Counted from the first letter of the stretch, positions 42,512 to 52,098 are shown. The stretch: DNA of 64,000 nucleotides from Actinomycetales bacterium Actino_02 (GCA_001603275.1 LUYM01000012.1:1-64000), one strand, 5' to 3'. Notes: generated by a model from the sequence alone, not told the origin. Translations and numbers: made by a program.

Positions 42512-43249
42512 TCAGTCCTCGGAGTCATCGTCACCGGAGTCGTCGCTGGAGGTGTCGCCGCTCTGGTCGTGGCTGCTGTCCGCGCTGGAGTGCTCGCTCG
42601 AGTCATCGCCGGAGTCGTCGCCCTCATCGTCGGACTGGTCTTCGGCCTCGGCGGAGTCATCGTCGCTGGAGTCGTGGCTGCCACCGGCCTTGGAGTGGTG
42701 GTCGCTGTCGTCCTCGGAGTCGTCGTTGGCGTCATCGTTCTCGCGGTGCGAGGTGGGCGTGGCGCTCGGAGTGGAGGTGCTGTCGTCGCCGGACTCGGCC
42801 TCGGACTGGTCGTCGCTGTCGTCGTCGGTCGCGGTTGCGGTCGGCTCCGCGGTCGGAGTGTCGGTGAGCGTCGGCTCCGGGAGCGGAGCGGTGGTCTCGG
42901 CAACCGGGAGGAACGGGGCCAGCGGGCCGGTTCCGGTAGCGGCGGCCACCCCGACGCCGGCGGTGAGCGCGACCACCGCGGCAATCACGGCACCGATCAG
43001 CAGGCGGTGGGTCTTGAAGGTGAATAGGTCTTTCATGCGGGTCCTCCTGTTGGTCTGGGGTGCGTTCCGGATGGCGCGCGCCTCATGCGAGACGGCAGCG
43101 ACGATGGCTGCCTCGTACTGCGCAGCGGACGTGTTGGCGTAGGCCACGTCCACGGCTTCCAGGAAGGCGGAGACCTCCCCCCAGGTCGGGTCATCAACCG
43201 GCATCTCTCCTGAGATCAGCCGGTTCTCCTGCTCTTTGTCGATGCCCAT
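42512..43249 (-). CDS. single-pass membrane protein with acidic Ser/Asp tail; candidate anti-sigma factor
   Basis: 245 residues from ATG 43249 (GGTGG just upstream). A cytoplasmic N-terminal domain of ~85 residues (MGIDKEQENRLISGEMPVDD...) is followed by one transmembrane helix (LLIGAVIAAVVALTAGVGVA) and an outer segment. The outer segment becomes a ~115-residue tail almost entirely Ser, Asp, Glu, with Thr/Pro at its start. The short helical cytoplasmic domain, single TM and disordered tail resemble RsdA-type anti-sigma factors of actinobacteria. The assignment rests mainly on adjacency to the sigma gene. No ZAS His/Cys motif is present. Confidence 0.7.
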   Translation of the reverse strand: MGIDKEQENRLISGEMPVDDPTWGEVSAFLEAVDVAYANTSAAQYEAAIVAAVSHEARAIRNAPQTNRRTRMKDLFTFKTHRLLIGAVIAAVVALTAGVGVAAATGTGPLAPFLPVAETTAPLPEPTLTDTPTAEPTATATDDDSDDQSEAESGDDSTSTPSATPTSHRENDDANDDSEDDSDHHSKAGGSHDSSDDDSAEAEDQSDDEGDDSGDDSSEHSSADSSHDQSGDTSSDDSGDDDSED

Positions 43250-43450
43250 GACCACCTTTCCGAAGTGGTAAACGCGGGCTCGGACGGCGTTGTTACACCG
43301 TTTCTCCTGAGATTTTCGAGAAGGCCCGAGGGTAGCGGGCAGGAACGGGGCTGATTCGCTCACAGGAATGCCACAGCAGGCTCCGAGGAGGCCCGTGATC
43401 GGGGCTCCTAGCGTTTCGGCCACAACCCAGTGATCGGGCGGTGGTCTTCT

Positions 43451-44725
43451 ATGAACTTCAGTAAGCGCGCTGTGGCGGCCGTGGCGGCCGTCGTCAGCCT
43501 CGCCATTCCGCTGGCGGGCTGCGCCGCCAGCACAGCCAGCTCGTCGAGTTCGAGTGTCGTGGCGACCTCGACCGCTTCGGCGGCGTCCGCAGCCAGCGGC
43601 TCAACCACCATCGACGGCATCTCGGCCGGCACCTACACCGCGACCTTCGACGGCGAGCAGGTGACCTTGTCCGGCGCCTATCTGATCGACGGAAAGTCGG
43701 TCACCGTCGACTCGGGCACCTACGCGAGCGCGACGGCTGATCAGGCTGTCTTCCTGGTCGTCAACGGTGGCAGCCTGACCGTCACCGGCGCCACCATCAC
43801 CAAGAGCGGGGACGCCACCGCCAACAGCCAGCAGAACGCCGGCGACGTCAGTGACGACTACAACTTCTACGGGCTGAACTCGGCAGTGGTCGTGGTCGGC
43901 GAGGGCAGTTCGGCGACGATCGACGGCTCGACGATCACCACGACCTCCAGCGGTTCGAACGCTGTCGTGTCGACGCTGTCGGGCAAAGCCACTGTGACCG
44001 GAAGCACGATCACCACCTCCGGCAACTCCTCGCGGGGCTTGCGCGCCACCTATGAAGGCGAGATCACCGGATCGGACCTGACCATCACCACGTCGGGCGC
44101 TCATTCGGCCGCGCTGGCCACCGACCGCGGCTCGGGCACCGTCACCGTGACCGGGACGAACACCTTCAACACCTCCGGTGATGGCAGCCCACTGCTGTAC
44201 TCGACGGGCACGATCAGTGCGTCCGGCGTCACCGGGACGTCCAGCGGGGCCGAGGCAGTCGTCGTCGAGGGCAAGAACCACGCCACCCTCACCGACTCGA
44301 AGGTGACCTCGAAGGGCAGCTACGCGGTGATGCTCTATCAGTCGTTCTCCGGCGACGCGGCCGACGCCAACGCCCAGGCCGAGGTGTCCACGCTGGTGCT
44401 GAAGAACACCACGATCACCTACACCGGCACCGGTCCGCTGCTCTACTTCACCAACACCTCGGCGAAGGTGACGATGACCGACTCGTCCTTCAGTTCGACG
44501 AGCGCGTCCGAGCTGGCCAAGGCCGCCGAGGATCGCTGGGGCAACTCCGGCTCCAACGGCGCGACCGTCACCATCGAGGTGGCCGGCTCGAAGCTCAGCG
44601 GGGCTGTGGCCGCCGGTGACTCGTCCTCGATCAGCGTGAAGCTGACCGACAGCTCCCAGCTGAGTGGTGCGACCAGCGGTTCGGTGAAGGTCTCGGCTGA
44701 CTCGAGTTCGTCCCAGAAGATCTGA
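43451..44725 (+). CDS. beta-helix-like surface lipoprotein
   Basis: 424 residues from ATG 43451. The lipoprotein signal MNFSKRAVAAVAAVVSLAIP ends in LAGC. A Ser-rich linker leads to repeating short strands rich in Thr, Ser, Gly and Val, with turn motifs such as GSTITTSGNSSRG, GSGTVTVTGTNTF and VEGKNHATLTDSKV. This pattern is typical of right-handed parallel beta-helix adhesins. No catalytic residues were identified. The sequence strongly recalls putative adhesins I associate with anaerobic Firmicutes, so horizontal transfer is possible. It is divergent from the acidic membrane protein gene. Confidence 0.8.
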   Translation: MNFSKRAVAAVAAVVSLAIPLAGCAASTASSSSSSVVATSTASAASAASGSTTIDGISAGTYTATFDGEQVTLSGAYLIDGKSVTVDSGTYASATADQAVFLVVNGGSLTVTGATITKSGDATANSQQNAGDVSDDYNFYGLNSAVVVVGEGSSATIDGSTITTTSSGSNAVVSTLSGKATVTGSTITTSGNSSRGLRATYEGEITGSDLTITTSGAHSAALATDRGSGTVTVTGTNTFNTSGDGSPLLYSTGTISASGVTGTSSGAEAVVVEGKNHATLTDSKVTSKGSYAVMLYQSFSGDAADANAQAEVSTLVLKNTTITYTGTGPLLYFTNTSAKVTMTDSSFSSTSASELAKAAEDRWGNSGSNGATVTIEVAGSKLSGAVAAGDSSSISVKLTDSSQLSGATSGSVKVSADSSSSQKI

Positions 44726-44808
44726 GAGTTTCCGGGCGTCCGTCCTTCCATCAGCCCGGGCCGAGCCGGCGTCGACCCTCGCGGTCGGCGCCGGCTTCTG
44801 GCATCCGT

Positions 44809-44874
44809 GGACGGTTTTGGGGACTGCCCCCACGAATTGCGCTGGCTAGGGTGGACGGTTTTGGAACCGTCCCC
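44809..44874. repeat. repeat array B: two hairpin-element copies
   Basis: Two copies of the GGACGGT element, at 44809-44830 (diverged: ends GGGGACTGCCCC) and 44853-44874, 44 bp apart. The spacer ACGAATTGCGCTGGCTAGG resembles those of arrays C and D. They lie between the convergent lipoprotein and trehalose genes. Confidence 0.88.
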
Positions 44875-44878
44875 GGGG

Positions 44879-47800
44879 TCAGGGCTGGAGGGGGAGGAGG
44901 AGGGCGCCGGCGTGGGGAGGGAGCAGGATCTCCGAACCGCCCAATCGGGCGCCGGCCGGGGTCGTCCAGCGCAACTGGTAGGCCCCGCCGAGCTCGATCA
45001 CGCTCTGGTAGTCGCCGAAGTTGATCGCCACCACCAGCCCGCCGCGCCGCATCACGAACCAGCGGGCTTCCTCGTCGACCTCACAGCTGGTCCGCAGCAG
45101 GGACGGATTGGTCAGCTCGGCGTACTGGCGTCGCAGCCCGATCAGCTCCCGGTAGGCCTCCAGCAGCGCCCGATGATCGCCGTCCTCGCGCTCCTCCCAG
45201 CGCAGCTTCGCCGACTCGAAGGTCTCGACGGCCATCGGGTCGGGGACGGCGTCGTGATCCCAGTCCATCCGGGCGAACTCGGCCAGCCGTCCGGCGCTGA
45301 TGGCGGCCGAGAGGTCCGGCTCGGGGTGGCCGGAGAAGAATGGGAACGGAGTACTGGCACCCCACTCGTCGCCGGCGAAGATCAGCGGTGAGAAGCCGCT
45401 GGTCAGGGTGAGCAGAGCGGCGCTGGCCAACTGATCGACGTCCAGCCGAGCCGAGAGCCGGTCACCGGCCGCGCGGTTGCCGACCTGGTCATGGTTGGCG
45501 CTGTAGCCGACCAGCCGCCAGGCGTCGGTCGTCTCCCGATTCAGCGGGGCGCCGTGGTGGCGTCCGCGGAAGCTCGACCAGGTGCCGTCGTGGAAGAAGC
45601 CCTGCTCACAGACCTTCGCCAACGCCGACAGCGGCTCGAAATCGGCGTAGTAGCCGGTGACTTCCCTGGTCAGCGCCACATGCAGGGCATGGTGGAAGTC
45701 GTCACTCCACTGGGCGTCGACACCGAGGCCGCCGGCGCTGCGCGGGGCGGTCAGCCGCGGATCGTTCTGGTCGGATTCGGCGATCAGGGTCAGCGGACGG
45801 CGCAGATGGGCCGACAGATCGGCGGTCACCTCGGCCAGCTCGGCGAGCAGATGGGTCGGTGAGGTGTCCACCAGCGCATGGACGGCGTCCAGCCGAAGGG
45901 CGTCCACATGGAGGTCGACGAACCAGTGTCGGACGTTGTCGGCCACGAACCGACGGACCTCGGCGCTGCCCGGGCCGTCCAGGTTGATCCGGGTGCCCCA
46001 GCCGCTTTCGGCGTCGTCCCCGGCACCCAGGTAGGGGCCGAACCGGGGCAGGTAGTTGCCGCTGGGGCCCAGGTGGTTGTAGACGACGTCCTGGATCACG
46101 CCCAGGCCGAGACCGTGGGCGGCGTCGACGAAACGGCGGTAGGCGTCCGGGCCGCCGTAGGGCTCATGGACGGCGAACCAGGCGACGCCGTCGTAGCCCC
46201 AGCCGCGCTCGCCGTTGAAGGCGTTGACCGGCATCAGTTCGACGAAGTCGATGCCCAACTCGACCAGGTGTGGGAGCCGGCCGATGGCCGCGTCGAGAGT
46301 GCCTTCGGGAGTGAAGGTGCCCACGTGCACCTCATACGTGACCGCACCGGCCAACTGCCGTCCGGTCCAGCCCTGGTCGTGCCAGCCGAAACCAGCCGGA
46401 TCGAAGGTCCGGGACAGGCCGTGGACGCCGTGCGGCAGCCAGCGGCTGCGCGGATCCGGCAGCACCGTCGGATCGTCGTCGAGCAGGTAGCCGTAGTCGA
46501 CCCGGCCCAGCGGCTCCGGCTCGGCCGGGGTCCACCAGCCGTCCTCGCCGCGGGTCATCGAGACGATCCGGTCGTCCACCTGCAGCCGGACCCGCTTCGG
46601 CAGCGGTGCCCAGACGTCGAAGCGTCCCCGTTCACCGGCGCGGCGTTCCTCGCGGACCAGCGCCGCCACCGGGTAGTGGGCCAACAGCTCGGCCAGCGGC
46701 ACAGCGCCAGAGGCGTCCCGGCTGACCAGCAGGCCCGAGATCAGGTCGCGCCAACGGCCCTCGGGCAAGGGCAGGGACGTCTCCCGCCAGCCACCCGAGG
46801 CGGCCAGGGTGACCGGCAACCGGGTAGCGACCGCGATCAGGCCGCCGCGGTCGAAGGCGAGGGCGTGCGATGCGGCCGAGCCAAGTGCTGCCAGCGGGAC
46901 ATACTCGCCGAACAGCTCGGGACGATCCCGGCGCAGGGTCAGCAACTGGTGGCAGACCAGCAGCTTGGCCGCGCCGTCGTCGGTGAGGCCGGTGCCCAGC
47001 GCCGGACGGGCGCCGGTGCGTACCCGGCGCAGCAGGTCGGCCCGAGCCGCGAAGTCGACCGGACGCCGGTTGTCCGGGTCGACCAGGCTCTGCTCCCACA
47101 GCTCACTGCCCTGATAGAGGTCCGGGACGCCCGGGATGGTCAGCGTGAGCAGCTTGGCCGCCAGCGAGTTGCTGCGGCCGGGGCCGACGACGACTCCCAG
47201 CACCCGCTCCAGCACGGCGCGCACCCGCGGATTGTCGAAACAGGCATGCACGCACGCCTCGATGGCGTGCTCGTAGTCGGGGTTGGTGGCCGTCCACATC
47301 GTGTGCTCGCCAGCCTCGCGCATCGCCTTTTCGGCGTAGTCGCGCAGCCTTTCCCGGCTGGCCGGCCAGGCGCCGATGATCGCCTGCCACAGCAGATTGG
47401 CCATTCCGGCGTCGGGCACCGGCACCAGCGTCAGCAACTCCTCCAGCGCCTCCCGCCACAGCTCGGGCACCTCGGCCAGCACGCTGATCCGGGCCCGGAC
47501 GTCCTCGCCGCGCTTGGTGTCGTGGGTGGTGCCGGCGGTCAGCGCGCGCGGCCAGTCCTGCTGGCGGGCGGCCATCAGTTCGTGGAATTCGCTGGGGCTG
47601 ATCGAGAACAGGTTCGGGTTGCCGCCGACCTCGTTCAGCGACGTCAGCCGCGCCCAACGGTAGAAGGCGGAGTCCTCCACGCCCTTGGCCATCACCATGC
47701 CCGAGGTCTGCTGGAAGCGCTGCGCGGGCGCCGACGCGCCATCGGACAGGATCGGCACGAGGACGTCCAGTAGCTCCGATAGGTCCGGACGATGGCGGCG

Positions 47801-49024
47801 GGCGGTCTCGAAGGCCCGGTCGACGTACTCGCGTCCTTCGGGCAGGTAGGACCGGTAGACCTCGAAGTCGGCCAGCAGCTCGGCGATGGCCTCGTCCAGG
47901 GCGTCCAGCTCGGGAGCCTGCTCGGGGTCGAGGGTGGCCCACACTTCGCGGGCGATCCGGCGGGTCTCGGAGTTGAGGATTCCCTGCGCGACCGCCAGCT
48001 TGCGGGCGTGGACGAGCTCGGGCCAGTCGGTGGCATGCGCGCGAAGCTCAGCCTCCAGCTCGGTGAGCGGAGCCTCGCCATCCGGGTCGACCAGGACGCG
48101 GTCGATCAGCGCCATCGCCTCATAGCCGGTGCTGCCGGCGGTGGCCCAGGTGTTCGGCAGCTTCTCCAGGGCCAGCCGTCCGGACTCGCCGTCGGTGATC
48201 GAGAGGATCTTCTCGACCAGGACGTAGCTGTTCTTGGTCAGGTTGGCCAGATCGTCGAGGTAGCGGGCCGGGTCGCGCAGGCCGTCCGGGTGGTCGACTC
48301 GCAGCCCGTCCACTAGGCCTTCGTCGAACCAGCGCTGAATCTCGGCGTGCGACTTGCCGAACCATTCCGGATCCTCGACCCGGATCGCCACCAGGGTGTT
48401 CACCGCGAAGAAGCGGCGGTAGTTCAGCGTCCGATCGGCCTCGCGCCAGTTCACCAACTGGTAGTGCTGACGGGCGTGGACGAGGTTGGGATCCTCGTCC
48501 GGCCCGAGCGCGGTGTCGGGGGCCAGCGGGAAGCGCTGGTCGTAGTAGTGAAGCTCGCCGCCGAGCACCTGCAGATGCTCGATCCGGCCGTCGGCGTCGA
48601 TGTCGTCATCGCCGATCACCGGAATCCGCAGCTTGCCGTCCCCGGCCGCCCAGTCGATGTCGAAAGCCGAGGCGTAGGGGGAGTCCGGGCCGTGGGTGAG
48701 TACCTGCCACCACCAGTCGTTCTCCCACGGACGGGCCACGCCGACATGGTTGGGGACGATGTCGACGAGCACGCCCATGCCCAGCCGACGGGCCTCCGCC
48801 GAGAGTGCGGCCAGGCCGGACGCCCGTCCGCGGGACGGGTCGATGGCTCGGTGATCGGACACGTCGTAGCCGTGTTCGCTGCCCGACTCCGAGGCCAGCA
48901 GCGGAGACAGATAGACCCAGTCGACACCCAGCTCGTGCAGGTAGCTCAGCTGCCGAGCGGCCGCGACCAGGTCGAAGTCCTCGGTGATTTGCAGCCGGTA
49001 GGTGCTGGAGGGGATACGCCGCAC
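44879..49024 (-). CDS. treYZ: fused maltooligosyltrehalose synthase (TreY) - trehalohydrolase (TreZ)
   Basis: A single 1381-residue protein carrying both steps that make trehalose from glycogen-type maltooligosaccharides. Residues 1 to ~795 are TreY: STYRLQI start, VDIVPNHVG, nucleophile Asp in DGLRVDHPDG, acid Glu in YVLVEKILS. From ~803 (RFDVWAPLPKRVRLQV) it is TreZ: VTYEVHVGTFTPEGT, nucleophile in VDALRLDAVHAL, acid in LIAESDQNDP, and YSANHDQVGNRA. I prefer GTG 49024, which follows AGGGA, over a TTG at 49090. There is no stop or frameshift at the joint. Debranching enzyme TreX is not in the window. Confidence 0.93.
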   Translation of the reverse strand: MRRIPSSTYRLQITEDFDLVAAARQLSYLHELGVDWVYLSPLLASESGSEHGYDVSDHRAIDPSRGRASGLAALSAEARRLGMGVLVDIVPNHVGVARPWENDWWWQVLTHGPDSPYASAFDIDWAAGDGKLRIPVIGDDDIDADGRIEHLQVLGGELHYYDQRFPLAPDTALGPDEDPNLVHARQHYQLVNWREADRTLNYRRFFAVNTLVAIRVEDPEWFGKSHAEIQRWFDEGLVDGLRVDHPDGLRDPARYLDDLANLTKNSYVLVEKILSITDGESGRLALEKLPNTWATAGSTGYEAMALIDRVLVDPDGEAPLTELEAELRAHATDWPELVHARKLAVAQGILNSETRRIAREVWATLDPEQAPELDALDEAIAELLADFEVYRSYLPEGREYVDRAFETARRHRPDLSELLDVLVPILSDGASAPAQRFQQTSGMVMAKGVEDSAFYRWARLTSLNEVGGNPNLFSISPSEFHELMAARQQDWPRALTAGTTHDTKRGEDVRARISVLAEVPELWREALEELLTLVPVPDAGMANLLWQAIIGAWPASRERLRDYAEKAMREAGEHTMWTATNPDYEHAIEACVHACFDNPRVRAVLERVLGVVVGPGRSNSLAAKLLTLTIPGVPDLYQGSELWEQSLVDPDNRRPVDFAARADLLRRVRTGARPALGTGLTDDGAAKLLVCHQLLTLRRDRPELFGEYVPLAALGSAASHALAFDRGGLIAVATRLPVTLAASGGWRETSLPLPEGRWRDLISGLLVSRDASGAVPLAELLAHYPVAALVREERRAGERGRFDVWAPLPKRVRLQVDDRIVSMTRGEDGWWTPAEPEPLGRVDYGYLLDDDPTVLPDPRSRWLPHGVHGLSRTFDPAGFGWHDQGWTGRQLAGAVTYEVHVGTFTPEGTLDAAIGRLPHLVELGIDFVELMPVNAFNGERGWGYDGVAWFAVHEPYGGPDAYRRFVDAAHGLGLGVIQDVVYNHLGPSGNYLPRFGPYLGAGDDAESGWGTRINLDGPGSAEVRRFVADNVRHWFVDLHVDALRLDAVHALVDTSPTHLLAELAEVTADLSAHLRRPLTLIAESDQNDPRLTAPRSAGGLGVDAQWSDDFHHALHVALTREVTGYYADFEPLSALAKVCEQGFFHDGTWSSFRGRHHGAPLNRETTDAWRLVGYSANHDQVGNRAAGDRLSARLDVDQLASAALLTLTSGFSPLIFAGDEWGASTPFPFFSGHPEPDLSAAISAGRLAEFARMDWDHDAVPDPMAVETFESAKLRWEEREDGDHRALLEAYRELIGLRRQYAELTNPSLLRTSCEVDEEARWFVMRRGGLVVAINFGDYQSVIELGGAYQLRWTTPAGARLGGSEILLPPHAGALLLPLQP

Positions 49025-49232
49025 TCGTCCCTGCCCTTCTGGTCGTCGTTGGGGTCCGTCGGCCGCTGCGCGGGGACCGGCGCCGCGCAAGGGGTAATCC
49101 CTTGAGGCTAGCCGGGGAGGGCAAAGACGTCACTACCGTTGAAATGCCCGGTGTAAACAGGCATGGTGCGGGGCACATGGCTGCGAAGCCCGGTCGGCGC
49201 GGCCGACAGTGCACACAGGAGCGGGGGAGCTG

Positions 49233-50171
49233 ATGGGTGAGGTGGACGTAATCGCGTCGCCGACAGCGGACGGGCTCAGGAGGCTCGCCGTGGTGGTCAA
49301 CCCGACCAAGACCGACGCGCTGGCCGAGCTTGAGGCGTCCATTGACGATCCAGCCCGGGCGGCTGGCTGGACGGTGTCCTGGTACGAGACCAGCAAGGAG
49401 GACCCCGGCGAGGGCCAGGCTCGGCAGGCCGTCGCCGACGGCGCGGAGCTGGTCTGCTCGCTGGGTGGTGACGGCACCGTCCGTGCGGTGGCGTCCGGGC
49501 TTGTCGGGAGCGAGGTGCCGTTGGGGATCCTGCCCGGCGGCACCGGCAACCTGCTGGCCCGCAACCTCGGCCTGCCGGTGGACGACCTGGCCGCCGCGCT
49601 GCAGGTGGCACTCACCGGAGTTGAGCGGCAGATCGACGTCGGAGCGGTGGCCTGGGACGACGACCCTGAACAGATCTTCCTGGTGATCGCCGGAATGGGC
49701 CTGGACGCCCGGATGATTGGCGACGCGGACGAGCGGATCAAGAAGGCCGTCGGCTGGCCGGCCTACCTGCTGTCGGGGGCGCGTGGGTTGTTCGATTGGG
49801 GCTTTTCGGCGCACATCACCGCTCCGGGACGGCGGGAGGGCAGTCGGCGGGCCCGAGCCGTGGTGGTCGGCAACTGTGGCCAGCTGCCCGGCGGCCTGGA
49901 CCTGATGCCGAGCGCTCAGCTAGACGACGGGCTGCTCGACCTGGTGCTGGCCGCTCCGCGCGGGCTGTTCGGCTGGCTCGGACTGCTGCGCGAGCTGATC
50001 ACCGGCCGCGGGGATCGCAGTCTGCGGCGGCTCACTGCCGAGTCGGCTCGGATCCGGCTGGGCCGTCCGATCCTGGCCCAGCTCGACGGCGAGGCCGTCG
50101 GCCCCCGGACCACGATGACCGTGCGCGTCCGTCCGCTGGCCCTGAGGGTGATGGTCCCCGCCGCCTCCTGA
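49233..50171 (+). CDS. diacylglycerol/lipid kinase family protein
   Basis: 312 residues from ATG 49233, which follows GGGGGAG; an in-frame GTG at 49209 is less well placed. A DAGK catalytic domain occupies the N-terminal half: LAVVVNPTKTDA, nucleotide loop CSLGGDGTVRAVASGL, and LGILPGGTGNLLARNLGL. The YegS/BmrU-type beta-rich domain follows. It is a cytoplasmic enzyme phosphorylating diacylglycerol, sphingoid or a related lipid; the substrate is not predictable. It stands divergently from treYZ with ~200 bp between them. Confidence 0.9.
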   Translation: MGEVDVIASPTADGLRRLAVVVNPTKTDALAELEASIDDPARAAGWTVSWYETSKEDPGEGQARQAVADGAELVCSLGGDGTVRAVASGLVGSEVPLGILPGGTGNLLARNLGLPVDDLAAALQVALTGVERQIDVGAVAWDDDPEQIFLVIAGMGLDARMIGDADERIKKAVGWPAYLLSGARGLFDWGFSAHITAPGRREGSRRARAVVVGNCGQLPGGLDLMPSAQLDDGLLDLVLAAPRGLFGWLGLLRELITGRGDRSLRRLTAESARIRLGRPILAQLDGEAVGPRTTMTVRVRPLALRVMVPAAS

Positions 50172-50186
50172 CCGCTCCTCAAGAGC

Positions 50187-50349
50187 GGGGACGGTTCCAT
50201 TTCCGTCCGCCCTAGTCAGCCCAACTCGTGGGGACGGTTCCATTACCGTCCGCCCTGGTCAGACGGAGTAGCCCCGGATTTGCTGGACGGAAATGGAACC
50301 GTCCCCGGCAATTGCCGTGACAAGGATGGACGGAAATGGAACCGTCCCC
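50187..50349. repeat. repeat array C: two inverted pairs of the hairpin element
   Basis: Two forward copies at 50187-50208 and 50230-50251 (43 bp apart) face two reverse copies at 50285-50306 and 50328-50349 (also 43 bp apart). The whole gap between the convergent lipid kinase and panB genes is filled by this palindromic arrangement. The 21-bp spacers of the two pairs are reverse complements of a common sequence (consensus core ATTGNGCTGAC). Confidence 0.93.
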
Positions 50350-50359
50350 GTTTGTGGGG

Positions 50360-51250
50360 TCAGCCGAGGTGGGCCAGGCGGACGGTGAGGTCGGCGAGCT
50401 CGTCGGCGGGGATGGCGTAGGTGTGCTCGGTGGACGGGAACTCGCGGGCGCGGACGGCGTCGGCGTACGCAGTGACGCCGCGCAACATCTCGGTGCGGAC
50501 GTCAGCGAAGGTGCGGACGAATTTGGCCAGCGAGCCATCGGTGATGCCGAGCAGGTCGTGCCAGACCAGCACCTGGCCGTCGGTGGCCGGGCCGGCTCCG
50601 ATGCCAATCGTCAGGCAGCTCAGCCGCGGGACGATCAGCTCGGTCACCGCGGCCGGCACCGCCTCGAAGACGATCGCGAAGCAGCCGGCGTCCTGCAGGG
50701 CCACAGCGTCCTTCGCCAGCTGTTCGGCCTGGTCAGCGGTGCGTCCCTGGGCTCGGTAGCCGCCCAGAGCGGTGGCCGCCTGCGGGGTCAGGCCGAGGTG
50801 GCCGACCACTGGGATCCCTGCCGCGACGATGGCCCGAGCTCGGTCGATGCTGGTGCCAGCGCGCTCGAGCTTCACCGCGTCCGCGCCGCCCTCCTTCACG
50901 AAGCGCTGCGCGGTATGGACGGCCTCCAGATCGCTGGCCTCATACGAGCCGAACGGCAGGTCGGCCACCAGCAGCGCCCGGCGCAGGCCACGGCGGACGG
51001 CCTTGGTCAGAACCAGCAGCTCGTCCACGCTGACCGGAACCGTGGACTCGTAGCCCAGGACGACATTGGCGGCCGAATCGCCGACCAGCACCAGATCGAC
51101 CCCGGCTTGATCGGCGATCAACGCGCTCGGGTAGTCGTAGGCGGTGACCATCACCACCGGTCGGTCGCTGGCCTTGCTCTGGGCGAGCGCGGTCAGGGTC
51201 ACCGGGCGCTCCTCGGCGGCCGCAGCCTTCGGACGTCCTGCTGCGCTCAC
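50360..51250 (-). CDS. panB: ketopantoate hydroxymethyltransferase
   Basis: The first committed step of pantothenate synthesis: it transfers a hydroxymethyl group from methylene-tetrahydrofolate to alpha-ketoisovalerate. The 296 residues show VTAYDYPSALIADQAG, the Mg-binding LVGDSAANVVLGYEST, AVKLERAG and the catalytic Glu region IVFEAVPA. The GTG start overlaps the panC stop (GTGA), so panC and panB are co-transcribed. The usual SLGMVV after LVGD is SAANVV here, a modest deviation. Confidence 0.95.
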   Translation of the reverse strand: MSAAGRPKAAAAEERPVTLTALAQSKASDRPVVMVTAYDYPSALIADQAGVDLVLVGDSAANVVLGYESTVPVSVDELLVLTKAVRRGLRRALLVADLPFGSYEASDLEAVHTAQRFVKEGGADAVKLERAGTSIDRARAIVAAGIPVVGHLGLTPQAATALGGYRAQGRTADQAEQLAKDAVALQDAGCFAIVFEAVPAAVTELIVPRLSCLTIGIGAGPATDGQVLVWHDLLGITDGSLAKFVRTFADVRTEMLRGVTAYADAVRAREFPSTEHTYAIPADELADLTVRLAHLG

Positions 51251-52098
51251 AGTGCCACCTCCAGGTTGTCGATCAGCCGGACCGGGCCGACCGGGACGGC
51301 CAGCGCGACCAGCGCCGGACCGTCCAGCTCGTCGATCGGGGCGAACGTGGACGGGTCGACCACGGCGATGTACTCCGCGCTCAGGTCAGCGGCAGCGAGC
51401 TCGGCCGTGATGATCGTCCGGAGCACGTCAGCGGAGCGTTCGCCCTGCTCAGCGGCCGCTTGCGCGGAGAACAACCCCCGCGACAGTGCGGTGGCCCGGC
51501 GCCGGTCGTCCGGGTTCAGGTGGACGTTGCGGCTGCTCATCGCCAGGCCGTCCGGCTCGCGGACGGTCGGGCACACCTCGAGCGCGACCGGCAGGTTCAG
51601 GTCGGTGATCATCCGGCGGACCACGGCCACCTGCTGGGCGTCCTTGGCCCCGAAGAAGGCCACGTCGGGCTGCACCATGTTCAACATCTTGGCGACCACG
51701 GTGGCCACCCCGGCGAAATGGCCGGGCCGGTGGGAGCCTTCGAGAACGTCCGCCACGCCGGAGACGGTGATGGTGGTGGCGTAGCCGTCCGGGTAGACCT
51801 CGGCGACCTCCGGCGCGAACAACAGATCGGCCCCGGCGGCGGTGGCGAGTTCGGCGTCACGGGCCTCGTCGCGCGGATAGCCGGTCAGATCGGCGGCGTC
51901 GTTGAACTGGGTGGGGTTCACGAAGAGCCAGACCACGACCAGGTCGCAGGACGTCCGGGCAGCCCGGATTAGCGACAGGTGGCCCTCATGGAAGGCGCCC
52001 ATCGTAGGCACCAGGCCGACCCGCAGCGGGGCCGCCGCGGCAGCCCGGGCCTCGGCGATCGCCGCCCGCACCCCGGCGACGTCGCGGACGATCTGCAT
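51247..52098 (-). CDS. panC: pantothenate synthetase
   Basis: ATP-dependent condensation of pantoate with beta-alanine. The 283 residues show the HIGH-type nucleotide motif in LVPTMGAFHEGHLSLI, WLFVNPTQFN, FFGAKDAQQVAVV and the KMSKS-like AMSSRNVHLNPDDR. It is the first gene of the panCB pair. panD is not in the window. Confidence 0.96.
   Translation of the reverse strand: MQIVRDVAGVRAAIAEARAAAAAPLRVGLVPTMGAFHEGHLSLIRAARTSCDLVVVWLFVNPTQFNDAADLTGYPRDEARDAELATAAGADLLFAPEVAEVYPDGYATTITVSGVADVLEGSHRPGHFAGVATVVAKMLNMVQPDVAFFGAKDAQQVAVVRRMITDLNLPVALEVCPTVREPDGLAMSSRNVHLNPDDRRRATALSRGLFSAQAAAEQGERSADVLRTIITAELAAADLSAEYIAVVDPSTFAPIDELDGPALVALAVPVGPVRLIDNLEVAL

Noticed and set aside
45878-47773. 631-codon plus-strand ORF opposite the TreYZ gene
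   Set aside because: Antisense shadow; all conserved glycoside hydrolase motifs are on the minus strand.
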